Below, piece after piece: positions 1 to 7,277 of a stretch of DNA of 64,000 nt. Position numbers and translations under genes: made by a program. The stretch covers positions 94,175 through 158,174 of the forward strand of contig NZ_JBPBBA010000005.1 in assembly GCF_050896395.1 (NCBI RefSeq). The letters are read 5' to 3'. Position 1 is the stretch's first letter; every line of letters begins with the position of its first letter. The notes beneath the pieces were generated by a model. It saw only the letters and a list, made by a program, of their open reading frames with translations. It did not search any database and had not been told where the DNA came from. The DNA comes from Nioella aestuarii. GTDB taxonomy: Bacteria; Pseudomonadota; Alphaproteobacteria; Rhodobacterales; Rhodobacteraceae.

Positions 1-243
1 AATCACGGCGTCATGGTTCTGGGCGACAGCGTCGCTGACACATTCAACCGGCTCTACTATTTCGAGCGGGCAGCCGAGACCTATATCCGCGCGTTGCAGA
101 CGGGCCGCCCGCTGCGGGTGCTGTCCGACGAGATCGCTGAAAAGACCGCGCACGAGATCGAGACCTATCCCGGTCAGGCCGAACGCCACATGGCGGAACT
201 GAAAGCCATCCTCGACGAGGAAGGCTCGGACTACGCCCGCTGA
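1..243 (+). CDS. Class II aldolase/adducin family protein (5' partial)
   Basis: The reading frame is open from the first base of the window, and only the last 80 codons are present. The visible part starts NHGVMVLG, which matches the HG(V/x) segment near the C-terminal third of class II aldolases, where a histidine binds the metal. A helical tail follows (FERAAETYIRALQ). The family cleaves or epimerises phosphorylated sugars, or acts on related aldols, in the cytoplasm; the substrate cannot be told from this fragment. The next gene starts about 100 bases downstream on the same strand. Family assignment is fairly secure, function is not. Confidence 0.75.
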   Translation, partial: NHGVMVLGDSVADTFNRLYYFERAAETYIRALQTGRPLRVLSDEIAEKTAHEIETYPGQAERHMAELKAILDEEGSDYAR

Positions 244-346
244 CATCCATGTGGCGGCAGGCCCCACATCGGCGGAGCTTTTCCTACCAGCCGCCGCCCT
301 CGTGATCTCTGATCCCACCCCGTTTCAGAGATCACAGGAGATTGAC

Positions 347-1351
347 ATGACCGACCTGACCGCCAACCCGCCCCCGGACCCGGAGGCCGAACGTTGGAAC
401 TATCGCCCGGATGGTCCCGTGGCGCTAAATCCGCTGTTTTCCTGGCCGCCCCGGCCCGCCGCCGTTCTGGCGTGGTATCGGGGCGCTTGGCTGCAGCTGA
501 CCTCGCTTACGCTGTGTATGGCGCTGGCTGTCATAGCCTATGCTGTCTTCCTGCCGCCGCTGGAGGAAATGCGCAGCTTCGCGCCGGGCTGGATGCTGAC
601 CGTGTGGCTTCTGAACATGGGCGCGCAGACACTGGTGGCGGGGTCGCTTCACTGGTGGCTCTACATCCGCAAGTCGCAGGGGCTGCACAAGAAGTTCGAC
701 GGCCGCGACCTGACCCGCGACAATGGCGTCTTCACCTTCCGCAACCAGGTCTGGGACAATATCTGGTGGACGCTTGGCAGCGCGATGAGTGTGGCGACCG
801 TCTATCAATGGGGCATCTGGTGGGCGATGGCCAATGGCTATGTGCCCGTGGTCACATGGGCTGCCGCGCCGGTCTGGTGCGTGGTCTGGATGGCGTTCAT
901 CCCGATGTGGTCGGGGCTGCATTTCTACTGGGTGCACCGGCTGTCGCATCACCCGAAGCTGTATCGCCATGTCCATGCCGTGCATCACCGCAACATCAAT
1001 ATCGGGCCGTGGTCGGGCATCTCGAACCACTGGTATGAAAACCTGCTCTACTTCTCGACCTATTTCATCCATCTGGTCGTGCCCTCGCACCCGCTGCACC
1101 TGATGTTTCACATCTATTTCCAGCAGGTCAGCCCGGTGCTGTCGCATTCCGGGTTCGAGAAGGTGAAGGCGGGCGAGGCCGAAGCGCTGAAGGCGGGGGA
1201 TTTCTTTCACCAGCTGCACCACCGCTATTTCGAGTGCAACTACGGCACGTCCGAGATCCCGTTCGACAAGTGGTTCGGTACCTATCACGACGGATCCGCT
1301 GCCGCGACGGAGCGGACGCGGGCCTTCAAGAAGCAGATGTATACGCGGTGA
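347..1351 (+). CDS. Sterol desaturase / fatty acid hydroxylase family membrane protein
   Basis: This 334-residue protein has several hydrophobic segments (about residues 45-70, 85-110, 145-200). It carries the histidine clusters of the diiron fatty-acid-hydroxylase superfamily: HFYWVHRLSHH and HAVHH around residues 192-215, and HQLHH near 288. Such enzymes use O2 and a non-haem diiron centre to hydroxylate or desaturate a lipid in the membrane; the substrate is unknown. The ATG at 347 is chosen because CAGGAG lies 6 bases upstream. The frame is open further 5' to 251 but that extension looks non-coding. The stop overlaps the sulfatase start (GTGA), so the two are translationally coupled. Confidence 0.85.
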   Translation: MTDLTANPPPDPEAERWNYRPDGPVALNPLFSWPPRPAAVLAWYRGAWLQLTSLTLCMALAVIAYAVFLPPLEEMRSFAPGWMLTVWLLNMGAQTLVAGSLHWWLYIRKSQGLHKKFDGRDLTRDNGVFTFRNQVWDNIWWTLGSAMSVATVYQWGIWWAMANGYVPVVTWAAAPVWCVVWMAFIPMWSGLHFYWVHRLSHHPKLYRHVHAVHHRNINIGPWSGISNHWYENLLYFSTYFIHLVVPSHPLHLMFHIYFQQVSPVLSHSGFEKVKAGEAEALKAGDFFHQLHHRYFECNYGTSEIPFDKWFGTYHDGSAAATERTRAFKKQMYTR

Positions 1352-2745
1352 ACACGCTCTTCCTCATGGTCGATGAAATGGCGTGGTGGGCCGTGGGGTC
1401 CGCCTCGTCACTTGGGGCAAAGACGCCCCATATCGACGCGCTGGCGGCGCGCGGGATGGTCTTCGACGCGGCCTACACGCCCTCGCCCATCTGCGTTCCC
1501 GCGCGGGCGGCGATCGCCACCGGGCGGTATGTGCATGAAACCGGCCACTGGTCCTCGGCAGAGCCTTATGACGGTGTGTTGCCCTCCTGGGGACATCGGT
1601 TGCGCGAGGGCGGGGTGGAGGCCGTGTCCATCGGCAAGCTGCATTTCCGGAATGAGGGCGACGACACCGGGTTCGAGCGGCAGATCCAGCCGCTCCATGT
1701 GCATGAGGGCAAGGGCTGGCTTCTGGGTCTCGTCCGTCGCCCGGTGCCGCGCTACGACGCGACGGCGGGACTGGCGGAGGAACTGGGCGCGGGCTGGACC
1801 GGCTACACGCGCTATGACCTGGGCGTGACCGAGGCCGCCTGCGCGTGGCTGGCAGAGCCGGAACGCAAGGCAAGGCCATGGGCGGCCTTCGTGTCGTATC
1901 TCAGCCCACATTACCCGCTGATCGCGCCGGAGGAATTCCTGTCGCTCTATGACCCTGCGGACTATGTGCGCCCGGCGGAGGAGGTCCCTGACCATCCCAT
2001 CCTGCGCGAGATCGCCGGGTTCTTTGCGCATGACCGGCATTTCATGGACGAGGCGCGGGGGCTGGCCCATGCCGCCTATCGCGGCTTATGCAGTTTCGTG
2101 GATGCCGAGGTGGGCAAGGTGCTGGCGGCGCTGGAGGCGAGCGGGCAGGCGGACGATACACTGGTCATCTTCACCTCGGACCATGGTGACATGATGGGGG
2201 AAAAGGGGTTCTGGACCAAATCCGTAATGTATGAGGCATCAACTCGTGTTCCGCTGATCATGGCTGGGCCGGGGGTTATGGCCGGGCGCAGAGCCGATCC
2301 AGTCAGCCTGATCGACATTGCGCCGACACTCGCTGACGTCATGGGGCTTGGGACAAACGGCTTTTCCGGCCGCTCGCTTCTGGGCTCGCCTGACCCGGAT
2401 CGCGTGGTTCTGTCGGAATATCATGATGGGGGCTGTTCGGTCGGCATGACGATGCTGCGTTGGCAGGCCCGCAACGGGATGCAGTGGAAATACGTTCACT
2501 ACGCAGAAGGCCACTGGCCGCAACTGTTCGACCTGACCGCCGATCCGGGCGAAACGGATGACCTTGCCAAAGCGCGCCCAGAGATTCTCTTGTTTGCCGA
2601 AAAACGGCTCGCCCAGATCATGGACGTAGAGGCGGTGAACGCCCGCGCTCATGCCGATCAAGCCCAAAAAGTTCAGCTGCATGGCGGGCGGGATGCAATC
2701 TTGGGCATTCCCCAATGGAACTTCACGAAAGTCGGGGAAACCTGA
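1348..2745 (+). CDS. Sulfatase-family hydrolase
   Basis: This is a 465-residue member of the alkaline phosphatase/sulfatase superfamily. Residues 49-53 read CVPAR, the CxPxR signature whose cysteine is converted to formylglycine by a maturase. The metal-site motif SDHGDMMGEKG sits near residue 277, and the region after it resembles choline-sulfatase and arylsulfatase proteins. No signal peptide is evident, so action in the cytoplasm is likely. The GTG start at 1348 overlaps the preceding stop by 4 bp and puts the N-terminus at NTLFLMVDE, the usual first strand of the fold. The substrate (a sulfate or phosphonate ester) is not identifiable. Coupling to a lipid hydroxylase hints at a lipid-like substrate, which is inference only. 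Confidence 0.85.
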   Translation: MNTLFLMVDEMAWWAVGSASSLGAKTPHIDALAARGMVFDAAYTPSPICVPARAAIATGRYVHETGHWSSAEPYDGVLPSWGHRLREGGVEAVSIGKLHFRNEGDDTGFERQIQPLHVHEGKGWLLGLVRRPVPRYDATAGLAEELGAGWTGYTRYDLGVTEAACAWLAEPERKARPWAAFVSYLSPHYPLIAPEEFLSLYDPADYVRPAEEVPDHPILREIAGFFAHDRHFMDEARGLAHAAYRGLCSFVDAEVGKVLAALEASGQADDTLVIFTSDHGDMMGEKGFWTKSVMYEASTRVPLIMAGPGVMAGRRADPVSLIDIAPTLADVMGLGTNGFSGRSLLGSPDPDRVVLSEYHDGGCSVGMTMLRWQARNGMQWKYVHYAEGHWPQLFDLTADPGETDDLAKARPEILLFAEKRLAQIMDVEAVNARAHADQAQKVQLHGGRDAILGIPQWNFTKVGET

Positions 2746-2815
2746 CCCAAGCCCCACTTGGCGAGGGGCGCCAAACCGGGTAAGTCTGGCCCAACAGGCA
2801 GGACGGGCCTATTTC

Positions 2816-3367
2816 ATGAATGAAGATCACAAGTTCCTGATCGCGCAGATCGCGCAGGGCGATAAGCAGGCCTTGGCGGCCCTTTATCGTGCGCTCGAAC
2901 GCCCGGTCTACAAATTTATCGTCTCCAGATTGAACGATCCCCACGAGGCAAACGACATACTCCATGAAGTGTTCATGGATGTCTGGCGTTCCGCCGGCCG
3001 CTTTGAAGGGAGATCGAAAGTGCAGACCTGGATTTTCGGAATAGCCTACAGAAAAAGCATCGATGCGATGCGCAAGCGCGGCCGTATGGACCTGACCGAT
3101 GAAACACCGGACATGGCAGATGACGGCCCCGATCAGGAAACCTGCCTTGCTGCCGGCCAGGAGGCCGAGCATGTGAGGCATTGCCTGGAGACGCTGAAGG
3201 ACGATCACCGCTCGGCGATCACCCTGGCGTTCTACCAGGACATGACCTACGGCGAAATCGCCGAGGTGTCAGGGGTGCCGGAGGGCACGATCAAAACCCG
3301 TATCTTCCATGCCAAGAAACTGCTGATGCGCTGCCTGTCGGGCCGTGTGGAAAGAGGTGTGGCATGA
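2816..3367 (+). CDS. ECF-type RNA polymerase sigma factor
   Basis: The 183-residue protein has sigma region 2 (about residues 22-88, including DPHEANDILHEVFMDVWR and the following WIFGIAYRKSID). It also has a C-terminal region 4 helix-turn-helix (about 125-175, with MTYGEIAEVSGVPEGTIKTR). It lacks regions 1 and 3, as ECF factors do. ATG 2816 gives the expected N-terminus; the frame is open 55 codons further upstream but that part overlaps the sulfatase gene. Its stop overlaps the anti-sigma start (ATGA). The gene is followed by a secreted protease and two units that share a promoter-like motif, so it probably responds to an envelope signal. No copy of that motif is visible upstream of this gene. 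Confidence 0.9.
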   Translation: MNEDHKFLIAQIAQGDKQALAALYRALERPVYKFIVSRLNDPHEANDILHEVFMDVWRSAGRFEGRSKVQTWIFGIAYRKSIDAMRKRGRMDLTDETPDMADDGPDQETCLAAGQEAEHVRHCLETLKDDHRSAITLAFYQDMTYGEIAEVSGVPEGTIKTRIFHAKKLLMRCLSGRVERGVA

Positions 3368-3969
3368 CCAACGAGCAACTCCACGAACTGCTGCCCTTCC
3401 GGGCCAATGGAACCCTTGAAGGCGCCGATCTGGCCGCCGTTGACGCGGCGCTGGCCGAAGACGCCGATCTGCGCGCCGAACTGGCCGCGCTGACCGCGAT
3501 CCGGCAGACGATGCAGGCCGAAGAGGTCGCAAGTCCGGGTGAATTCGGTCTGGCCCGGCTGATGCGCGATGTTGATGCCGAAACCCGCGTAGCTGCGCCC
3601 GTCGCCGCCAATGATAACGTTGTGCCGCTGATGCGCCTGCGGATATGGCAGGTCGCTGCAGCGGTGGTGCTGGCCGTGGGTATCGGGTTCAACCTGCAGC
3701 AGGTTGGCCCTGGCACCGCGCCGATGGATAGCGCGGAACCCGCGGGCTTCACCCTTGCCAGCGGCGGTTCAGCGGCGGATTTCACCGTGGTCTTCGCCCC
3801 CGATGCGACAGAAGCCGAACTGCGCGCTCTGTTGCTGGAAGCCGGGCTGGAGATCGTCTCGGGCCCCTCGGCGCTTGGCATTTACGGGCTTGGCCTGATC
3901 GATGCAGAGGCTTCGGATGCTGCTCTTGCAGCGCTCTCGGCTTCGGCTATTGTCGAGGACGTTCAATAA
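3364..3969 (+). CDS. Membrane anti-sigma factor with protease-propeptide-like C-terminal domain
   Basis: The protein has 201 residues. The N-terminal part (HELLPFRANGTLEG) resembles the sigma-binding domain of anti-sigma factors but lacks the HxxxCxxC zinc motif. One hydrophobic segment at about residues 95-113 predicts a single-pass membrane protein. The exported C-terminal domain (about 139-201) reads like a subtilase propeptide or I9 inhibitor fold: it starts DFTVVFAPDATEAELRALL and ends ALSASAIVEDVQ. The next gene encodes a secreted subtilisin, so this domain may be a docking or inhibitory site for that protease. The anti-sigma role follows from ATGA coupling to the sigma gene; the propeptide likeness is my reading of the sequence and needs profile confirmation. 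Confidence 0.75.
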   Translation: MTNEQLHELLPFRANGTLEGADLAAVDAALAEDADLRAELAALTAIRQTMQAEEVASPGEFGLARLMRDVDAETRVAAPVAANDNVVPLMRLRIWQVAAAVVLAVGIGFNLQQVGPGTAPMDSAEPAGFTLASGGSAADFTVVFAPDATEAELRALLLEAGLEIVSGPSALGIYGLGLIDAEASDAALAALSASAIVEDVQ

Positions 3970-3991
3970 CCGCAGTTTAAGGCTTCAGCCG

Positions 3992-5275
3992 ATGTTTCGA
4001 TCTTTTTTCTTTTTCGCCACGGCTTTTGTGCTGGCCCTTCAGGTGACAATCGCGGGTGCACAGACCGAACCGACCGATCCGACCGATCCGGGAACCGGGG
4101 GGCCGACCAGCCCTGGTCAATGTGACGGACCTTGCGATGACTATTATCCCTATCATTCGAATGAAGAAGACGGCGAAGGCATTGCAGGCAGAGATGGCTC
4201 TGGTCATCCCCGTGCCGTTGTCTCGCCCTCTGGTATGCCCGAGTATATCGTCAGTGGCCCGATCTCGGAATTCGAAGCGTCTCGGGTTGGATTGACGGAT
4301 GCCGGTGCGCAGTTGCTGCGCTATCGTGATCTCCCCACCTTGGGCATTCGCATTGCGGTTTATGATTTCCGCTGGCGGTTTGGGGTTCGCCGGGCCAACT
4401 CGATCCTCGATCAGGTCGCGCCCAACACGCATGTTGGACTTCATCACATCTACGAGCTGTCTCAGGCGCGACCTCGGGTCTATGCGGCAACCATGATCGG
4501 CGATGCCGCCCCCGGAGCTTGCCCCGTGGGGCGTCATGCCATTGGCCTGATCGACGGGCCGGTTGACCCCGAACACCCGGCGCTGGCCGGGGCGCAAGTG
4601 GTGTCCAGAAGCTTTCTGTCCGACGGGGAAGTCCCACCAGCGATCAATCACGGCACCGCAGTGGCCGCGCTGATTGTGGGCCAGGACCCCTCTGGTGCGC
4701 TTGGTGGTTTTGCCCCCGGTGCCACGCTTTATGCGGTTTCGGCCTTTACCGAAGCACGCGGTGATGCCGGTGCGGATATTGAACGTATTGCCACATCAAT
4801 CGAATGGCTTCTTCAGCAGGATGTGCGCCTGATCAACATGTCCTTTGCGGGGCCGGACAACCCGGTTCTTTCCGGCGTTCTGGACAGTGCCGCTGCGCGT
4901 GGAGCGATCATGATCGCCGCGGCTGGCAATGACGGGCGTGAACGGCTGGCTTTCCCTGCAGGGCATCCGTCTGTCATTGCCGTGACGGCCGTAGACGCCG
5001 CCTTCCGCCGCTATCGCGATGCGAATTTCGGTGACCATATCGAGTTCGCCGCCCCCGGCGTCGATCTTTATGTCGCGTCATCGCGTGGCGGCAACTATGC
5101 GTCAGGCACCTCCTATGCGGCCCCCATCGTCACGGCGCTTGCGGCGCGGCTAGGGGCAGGCAGTGGCGCAAGCCTGACCCAGATCCGCGAACGCCTTAGG
5201 GGATCTGCCGTGGATCTGGGCCCGGATGGGTTCGATTCTCGGTTTGGTTGGGGACTGGTGCGCGGCGGTTGCTGA
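3992..5275 (+). CDS. Secreted S8 (subtilisin-like) serine protease
   Basis: This 427-residue protein starts with a Sec signal peptide (about residues 1-24, ending AGA). A low-complexity acidic/Pro/Thr linker follows, then a pro-region around 85-165. The catalytic triad is visible: Asp188 in IGLIDGPVD, His220 in NHGTAVAALIVG and Ser374 in SGTSYAAPIV. The oxyanion Asn is at about 313 in AAGNDG. Four cysteines in the N-terminal part (QCDGPCDD, GACPVG) and a C-terminal one suggest disulfides. It should act outside the cytoplasmic membrane. It starts 22 bp after the anti-sigma gene, forming a three-gene operon, and is followed by a strong terminator. Cleavage of the anti-sigma partner is an attractive but unproven role. 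Confidence 0.9.
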   Translation: MFRSFFFFATAFVLALQVTIAGAQTEPTDPTDPGTGGPTSPGQCDGPCDDYYPYHSNEEDGEGIAGRDGSGHPRAVVSPSGMPEYIVSGPISEFEASRVGLTDAGAQLLRYRDLPTLGIRIAVYDFRWRFGVRRANSILDQVAPNTHVGLHHIYELSQARPRVYAATMIGDAAPGACPVGRHAIGLIDGPVDPEHPALAGAQVVSRSFLSDGEVPPAINHGTAVAALIVGQDPSGALGGFAPGATLYAVSAFTEARGDAGADIERIATSIEWLLQQDVRLINMSFAGPDNPVLSGVLDSAAARGAIMIAAAGNDGRERLAFPAGHPSVIAVTAVDAAFRRYRDANFGDHIEFAAPGVDLYVASSRGGNYASGTSYAAPIVTALAARLGAGSGASLTQIRERLRGSAVDLGPDGFDSRFGWGLVRGGC

Positions 5276-5305
5276 AGTCACACGCCCTGCGATTTTTTGT
5301 GGAAG

Positions 5306-5333
5306 CCGGCCCGGTGGGGGCCGGTTTTCTTTT
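5306..5333 (+). terminator. Rho-independent terminator after the protease operon
   Basis: CCGGCCC at 5306-5312 pairs with GGGCCGG at 5318-5324 across a 5-nt loop. It is followed by a T-rich run (TTTTCTTTT). It ends the sigma/anti-sigma/protease operon. Confidence 0.85.
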
Positions 5334-5368
5334 GAGATGTTGGCGTGAACGCGGCGCAGAACTGTTTT

Positions 5369-5398
5369 TGAACCAGATGCGGCTGTGACCCGACCTAT
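5369..5398 (+). promoter_or_regulatory. Putative ECF promoter, copy 1
   Basis: TGAACC at 5369-5374 is followed by a 16-nt spacer and CGACCTAT at 5391-5398. The same two blocks with identical spacing recur at 5808-5837 and, with one change, at 62847-62876. The -35 GAAC core and -10 CG core are typical of ECF promoters. The nearby ECF gene is the obvious candidate reader, which is inference. Confidence 0.65.
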
Positions 5399-5450
5399 AG
5401 GCATCAGGGCAGTTCTTCCTGCCCAAGCCATAGCCATCAGGATCGCAGCC

Positions 5451-5630
5451 ATGACCCGTTTTCTTTCGCCCCTCGCTTTCGCCGCCCGCCGCAACCAGTC
5501 TGGCGATCACTTGCGGATCCGCAGTGACGCTGCCGGTTCTCAGCGCGATGTTGTGGTTGTGGCCCCCCGCGCGGATCGTTCCGCAGGGCGCGCCCGGCTA
5601 ACCAATTTCCGCCGCGCGATCCAGGGCTGA
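5451..5630 (+). CDS. Small ORF in ECF-motif transcription unit 1
   Basis: This is a 59-codon ORF starting MTRFLSPLAFAARRN, rich in Arg and without a clear membrane segment. AGGA at 5439-5442 lies 8 bases ahead of the ATG. The frame sits between a promoter-like motif (5369-5398) and a terminator (5721-5758), so the unit is transcriptionally self-contained. Its first residues (TRFL) resemble those of the second small ORF at 5882 (SRFL). I recognise no family. The transcript could instead act as a small RNA, with the ORF incidental. Confidence 0.4.
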   Translation: MTRFLSPLAFAARRNQSGDHLRIRSDAAGSQRDVVVVAPRADRSAGRARLTNFRRAIQG

Positions 5631-5720
5631 CCCGTCGGTGCCCCCGTGGCCACCGTTACCTGCCACGGGACTGTCCCTCGTCTGACCGATCCCCGGCCCC
5701 TCGTCCGGATCGGCACCTTT

Positions 5721-5758
5721 CCGGCCCATATCCCTAGAGGTATGGACCGGCTTTTTTT
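5721..5758 (+). terminator. Rho-independent terminator of small unit 1
   Basis: CCGG then CCATATCC at 5721-5733 pairs with GGTATGG and CCGG at 5739-5750, with minor mismatches and a CTAG-centred loop. It is followed by C and seven Ts. The strong hairpin plus T-run marks the end of a short transcript starting near 5405. Confidence 0.85.
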
Positions 5759-5807
5759 GGCAGAGACGCGCCGCAACGCATGACCTCGGACAAAGATGAA
5801 AAATCTT

Positions 5808-5837
5808 TGAACCGGATCGCTTTGTCGCCCGACCTAT
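5808..5837 (+). promoter_or_regulatory. Putative ECF promoter, copy 2
   Basis: TGAACC at 5808-5813, a 16-nt spacer and CGACCTAT at 5830-5837. The two motif blocks and the spacing match copy 1 at 5369 exactly while most of the spacer differs, as expected for a functional promoter pair rather than a simple duplication. It lies 45 bases ahead of the GTG of the second small ORF. Confidence 0.65.
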
Positions 5838-5881
5838 GCCTGTAACGCGCAGCAATTGCGCTGAAAGAGAGGGAGCGTACC

Positions 5882-6052
5882 GTGTCACGATTTCTTAAGT
5901 GCATGCTGACATTTGTCTCGGTCAGCCTGAAGCGGGTTCCCTCAACGGTTGCCTTGGATTTCTGGCAGCCGCTGCCCGTCCGTTATGGCCAGATGATCGG
6001 TGGTGATGACGAAATCAATTTTCAATATCGCAGCCCCTTGTTTTCCGTCTAA
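5882..6052 (+). CDS. Small ORF in ECF-motif transcription unit 2
   Basis: This is a 56-codon ORF with a GTG start, preceded by the purine-rich GAGAGGGAG as ribosome-binding site. The product starts VSRFLKCMLTFVSVSLKRV, an amphipathic or hydrophobic N-terminus with positive charges, and continues with a hydrophilic tail containing GGDDEINFQYR. The unit has its own promoter-like motif and a perfect 13-bp terminator. No family is recognised. The N-terminal likeness to the 5451 ORF (xSRFL/xTRFL) may point to a shared signal or origin. A non-coding role of the transcript is also possible. Confidence 0.4.
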   Translation: MSRFLKCMLTFVSVSLKRVPSTVALDFWQPLPVRYGQMIGGDDEINFQYRSPLFSV

Positions 6053-6101
6053 CCGGCTGCTTTTCCGGCGCCGAACGCCCCCGTCCCTTGTTCGGTGCCA
6101 T

Positions 6102-6139
6102 GATGCCCGGTCCGCCCCCGGACCGGGCATCTTCTTTTT
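6102..6139 (+). terminator. Strong Rho-independent terminator of small unit 2
   Basis: GATGCCCGGTCCG at 6102-6114 pairs perfectly with CGGACCGGGCATC at 6119-6131 over a 4-nt C loop. It is followed by TTCTTTTT. Confidence 0.9.
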
Positions 6140-6233
6140 CACCGCGTCAAGATCAGAACCAGCCCGTTGCACATAGCGCAACGCGTGTTTCGCGGGCTTT
6201 GCGCCGCAGGCCCGGGCGCGTATCACTGACGAC

Positions 6234-7277
6234 ATGCGACAGTGGCTACCTCATGATCCTGCGACTCTTGCCACCACCCTGGCCGTGGGGACCATTGGTG
6301 CGCTTTTGGCGACGTTACTGCATTTGCCAGCACCCTATTTGACCGGGCCTGCGGCCCTGGTGACCCTCGTCGGGGTGATGGGTATGCGCACGCGGGTGCC
6401 TATTGTGCTGCGCGATGGCTGCTTTCTGGTCATCGGAACCTCGATGGGAACCGGAGTGAACCCGGAGATCCTGGCCGCAGCCGCCAATTGGCCGCTTAGC
6501 CTTGTTGCGTTGAGCCTGGCACTGTTGGTGATCTTCCTGGGGGGCGCTGCGCTGTTGCAGCGGTTTCTGGAGTTCGACCGGATCTCGGCGTTGCTGGCGG
6601 CGACCCCTGGCCATCTGAGCTATATCCTGTCGCTGTCAGCTGACACCAAGTCCGACCTTTCGACGATCACCGTGGCGCAATCGCTGCGGGTGTTGATCCT
6701 GACGCTTCTGGTGCCGCTTGCGGTCGGTCTGCTGACGGATGCGGATCTGAGCATGTCGGCCCGGCCCGAGCCGGTCATGTCCCTGATCCATCTGGGACTG
6801 ATTCTGGCCCTTGCCGCTTTGTTGGGGGCAGGGTTGAAACGTATCCGCCTGCCCGCGGCCTTTCTGATGGGGGGCTTTGTGGTTTCGGCGCTGAGCCATG
6901 GCACGGGTGCAACGCCCGGTCTGGTGCCCGTCTGGGTCGCTGTCCCCAGCTTTGCGATTATGGGAACGCTGATCGGCACCCGCTTTTCCGGGATCTCGGT
7001 AACGCAGATCCTTCGGGCTTCTGGTGCGGCTGCGGTGCTGGCGGCGCTGGCGTTGGTCGCCACGCTTGGCGCGGCGTTGTCGATGCATTGGGTTCTGGGA
7101 TTGCCGGTGACAAATCTGTTGATTGCCTATGCACCGGGTGGGCTTGAAACCATGGCGGCCCTGTCAGTGATGCTGGATGCCGACCCGGCCTTCGTGGCCT
7201 TCCACCACGCCTTCCGCATCCTGCTGCTGACCTTCCTTGTCCCAGCCTTCCTGCCCAGAACGGAGCCCGAGACATGA
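6234..7277 (+). CDS. AbrB-family (ammonia monooxygenase-like) polytopic membrane protein
   Basis: This 347-residue protein is almost entirely hydrophobic, with about ten predicted membrane segments. It shows the internal two-fold repeat of the AbrB/COG3180 family: GTSMGTGVNPE around residue 70 mirrors GTLIGTRFSGIS near 245. Family members are often misnamed ammonia monooxygenase or transcriptional regulator and probably act as transporters or membrane regulators; the substrate is unknown. The ATG at 6234 has no convincing Shine-Dalgarno sequence but gives the expected N-terminus. The stop overlaps the start of the CoA-transferase gene (ATGA), indicating co-translation. Confidence 0.8.
   Translation: MRQWLPHDPATLATTLAVGTIGALLATLLHLPAPYLTGPAALVTLVGVMGMRTRVPIVLRDGCFLVIGTSMGTGVNPEILAAAANWPLSLVALSLALLVIFLGGAALLQRFLEFDRISALLAATPGHLSYILSLSADTKSDLSTITVAQSLRVLILTLLVPLAVGLLTDADLSMSARPEPVMSLIHLGLILALAALLGAGLKRIRLPAAFLMGGFVVSALSHGTGATPGLVPVWVAVPSFAIMGTLIGTRFSGISVTQILRASGAAAVLAALALVATLGAALSMHWVLGLPVTNLLIAYAPGGLETMAALSVMLDADPAFVAFHHAFRILLLTFLVPAFLPRTEPET

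Noticed and set aside
2651..2815. Upstream extension of the sigma-factor frame
   Set aside because: It overlaps the sulfatase gene in another frame, and ECF factors start at the MNEDHKFL-like position.
2700..2816. Search for a copy of the TGAACC-N16-CGACCWAT motif ahead of the sigma gene
   Set aside because: AACC occurs twice (near 2736 and 2776) but no CGACC block lies 16 bases after either, so autoregulation by this motif is not supported.
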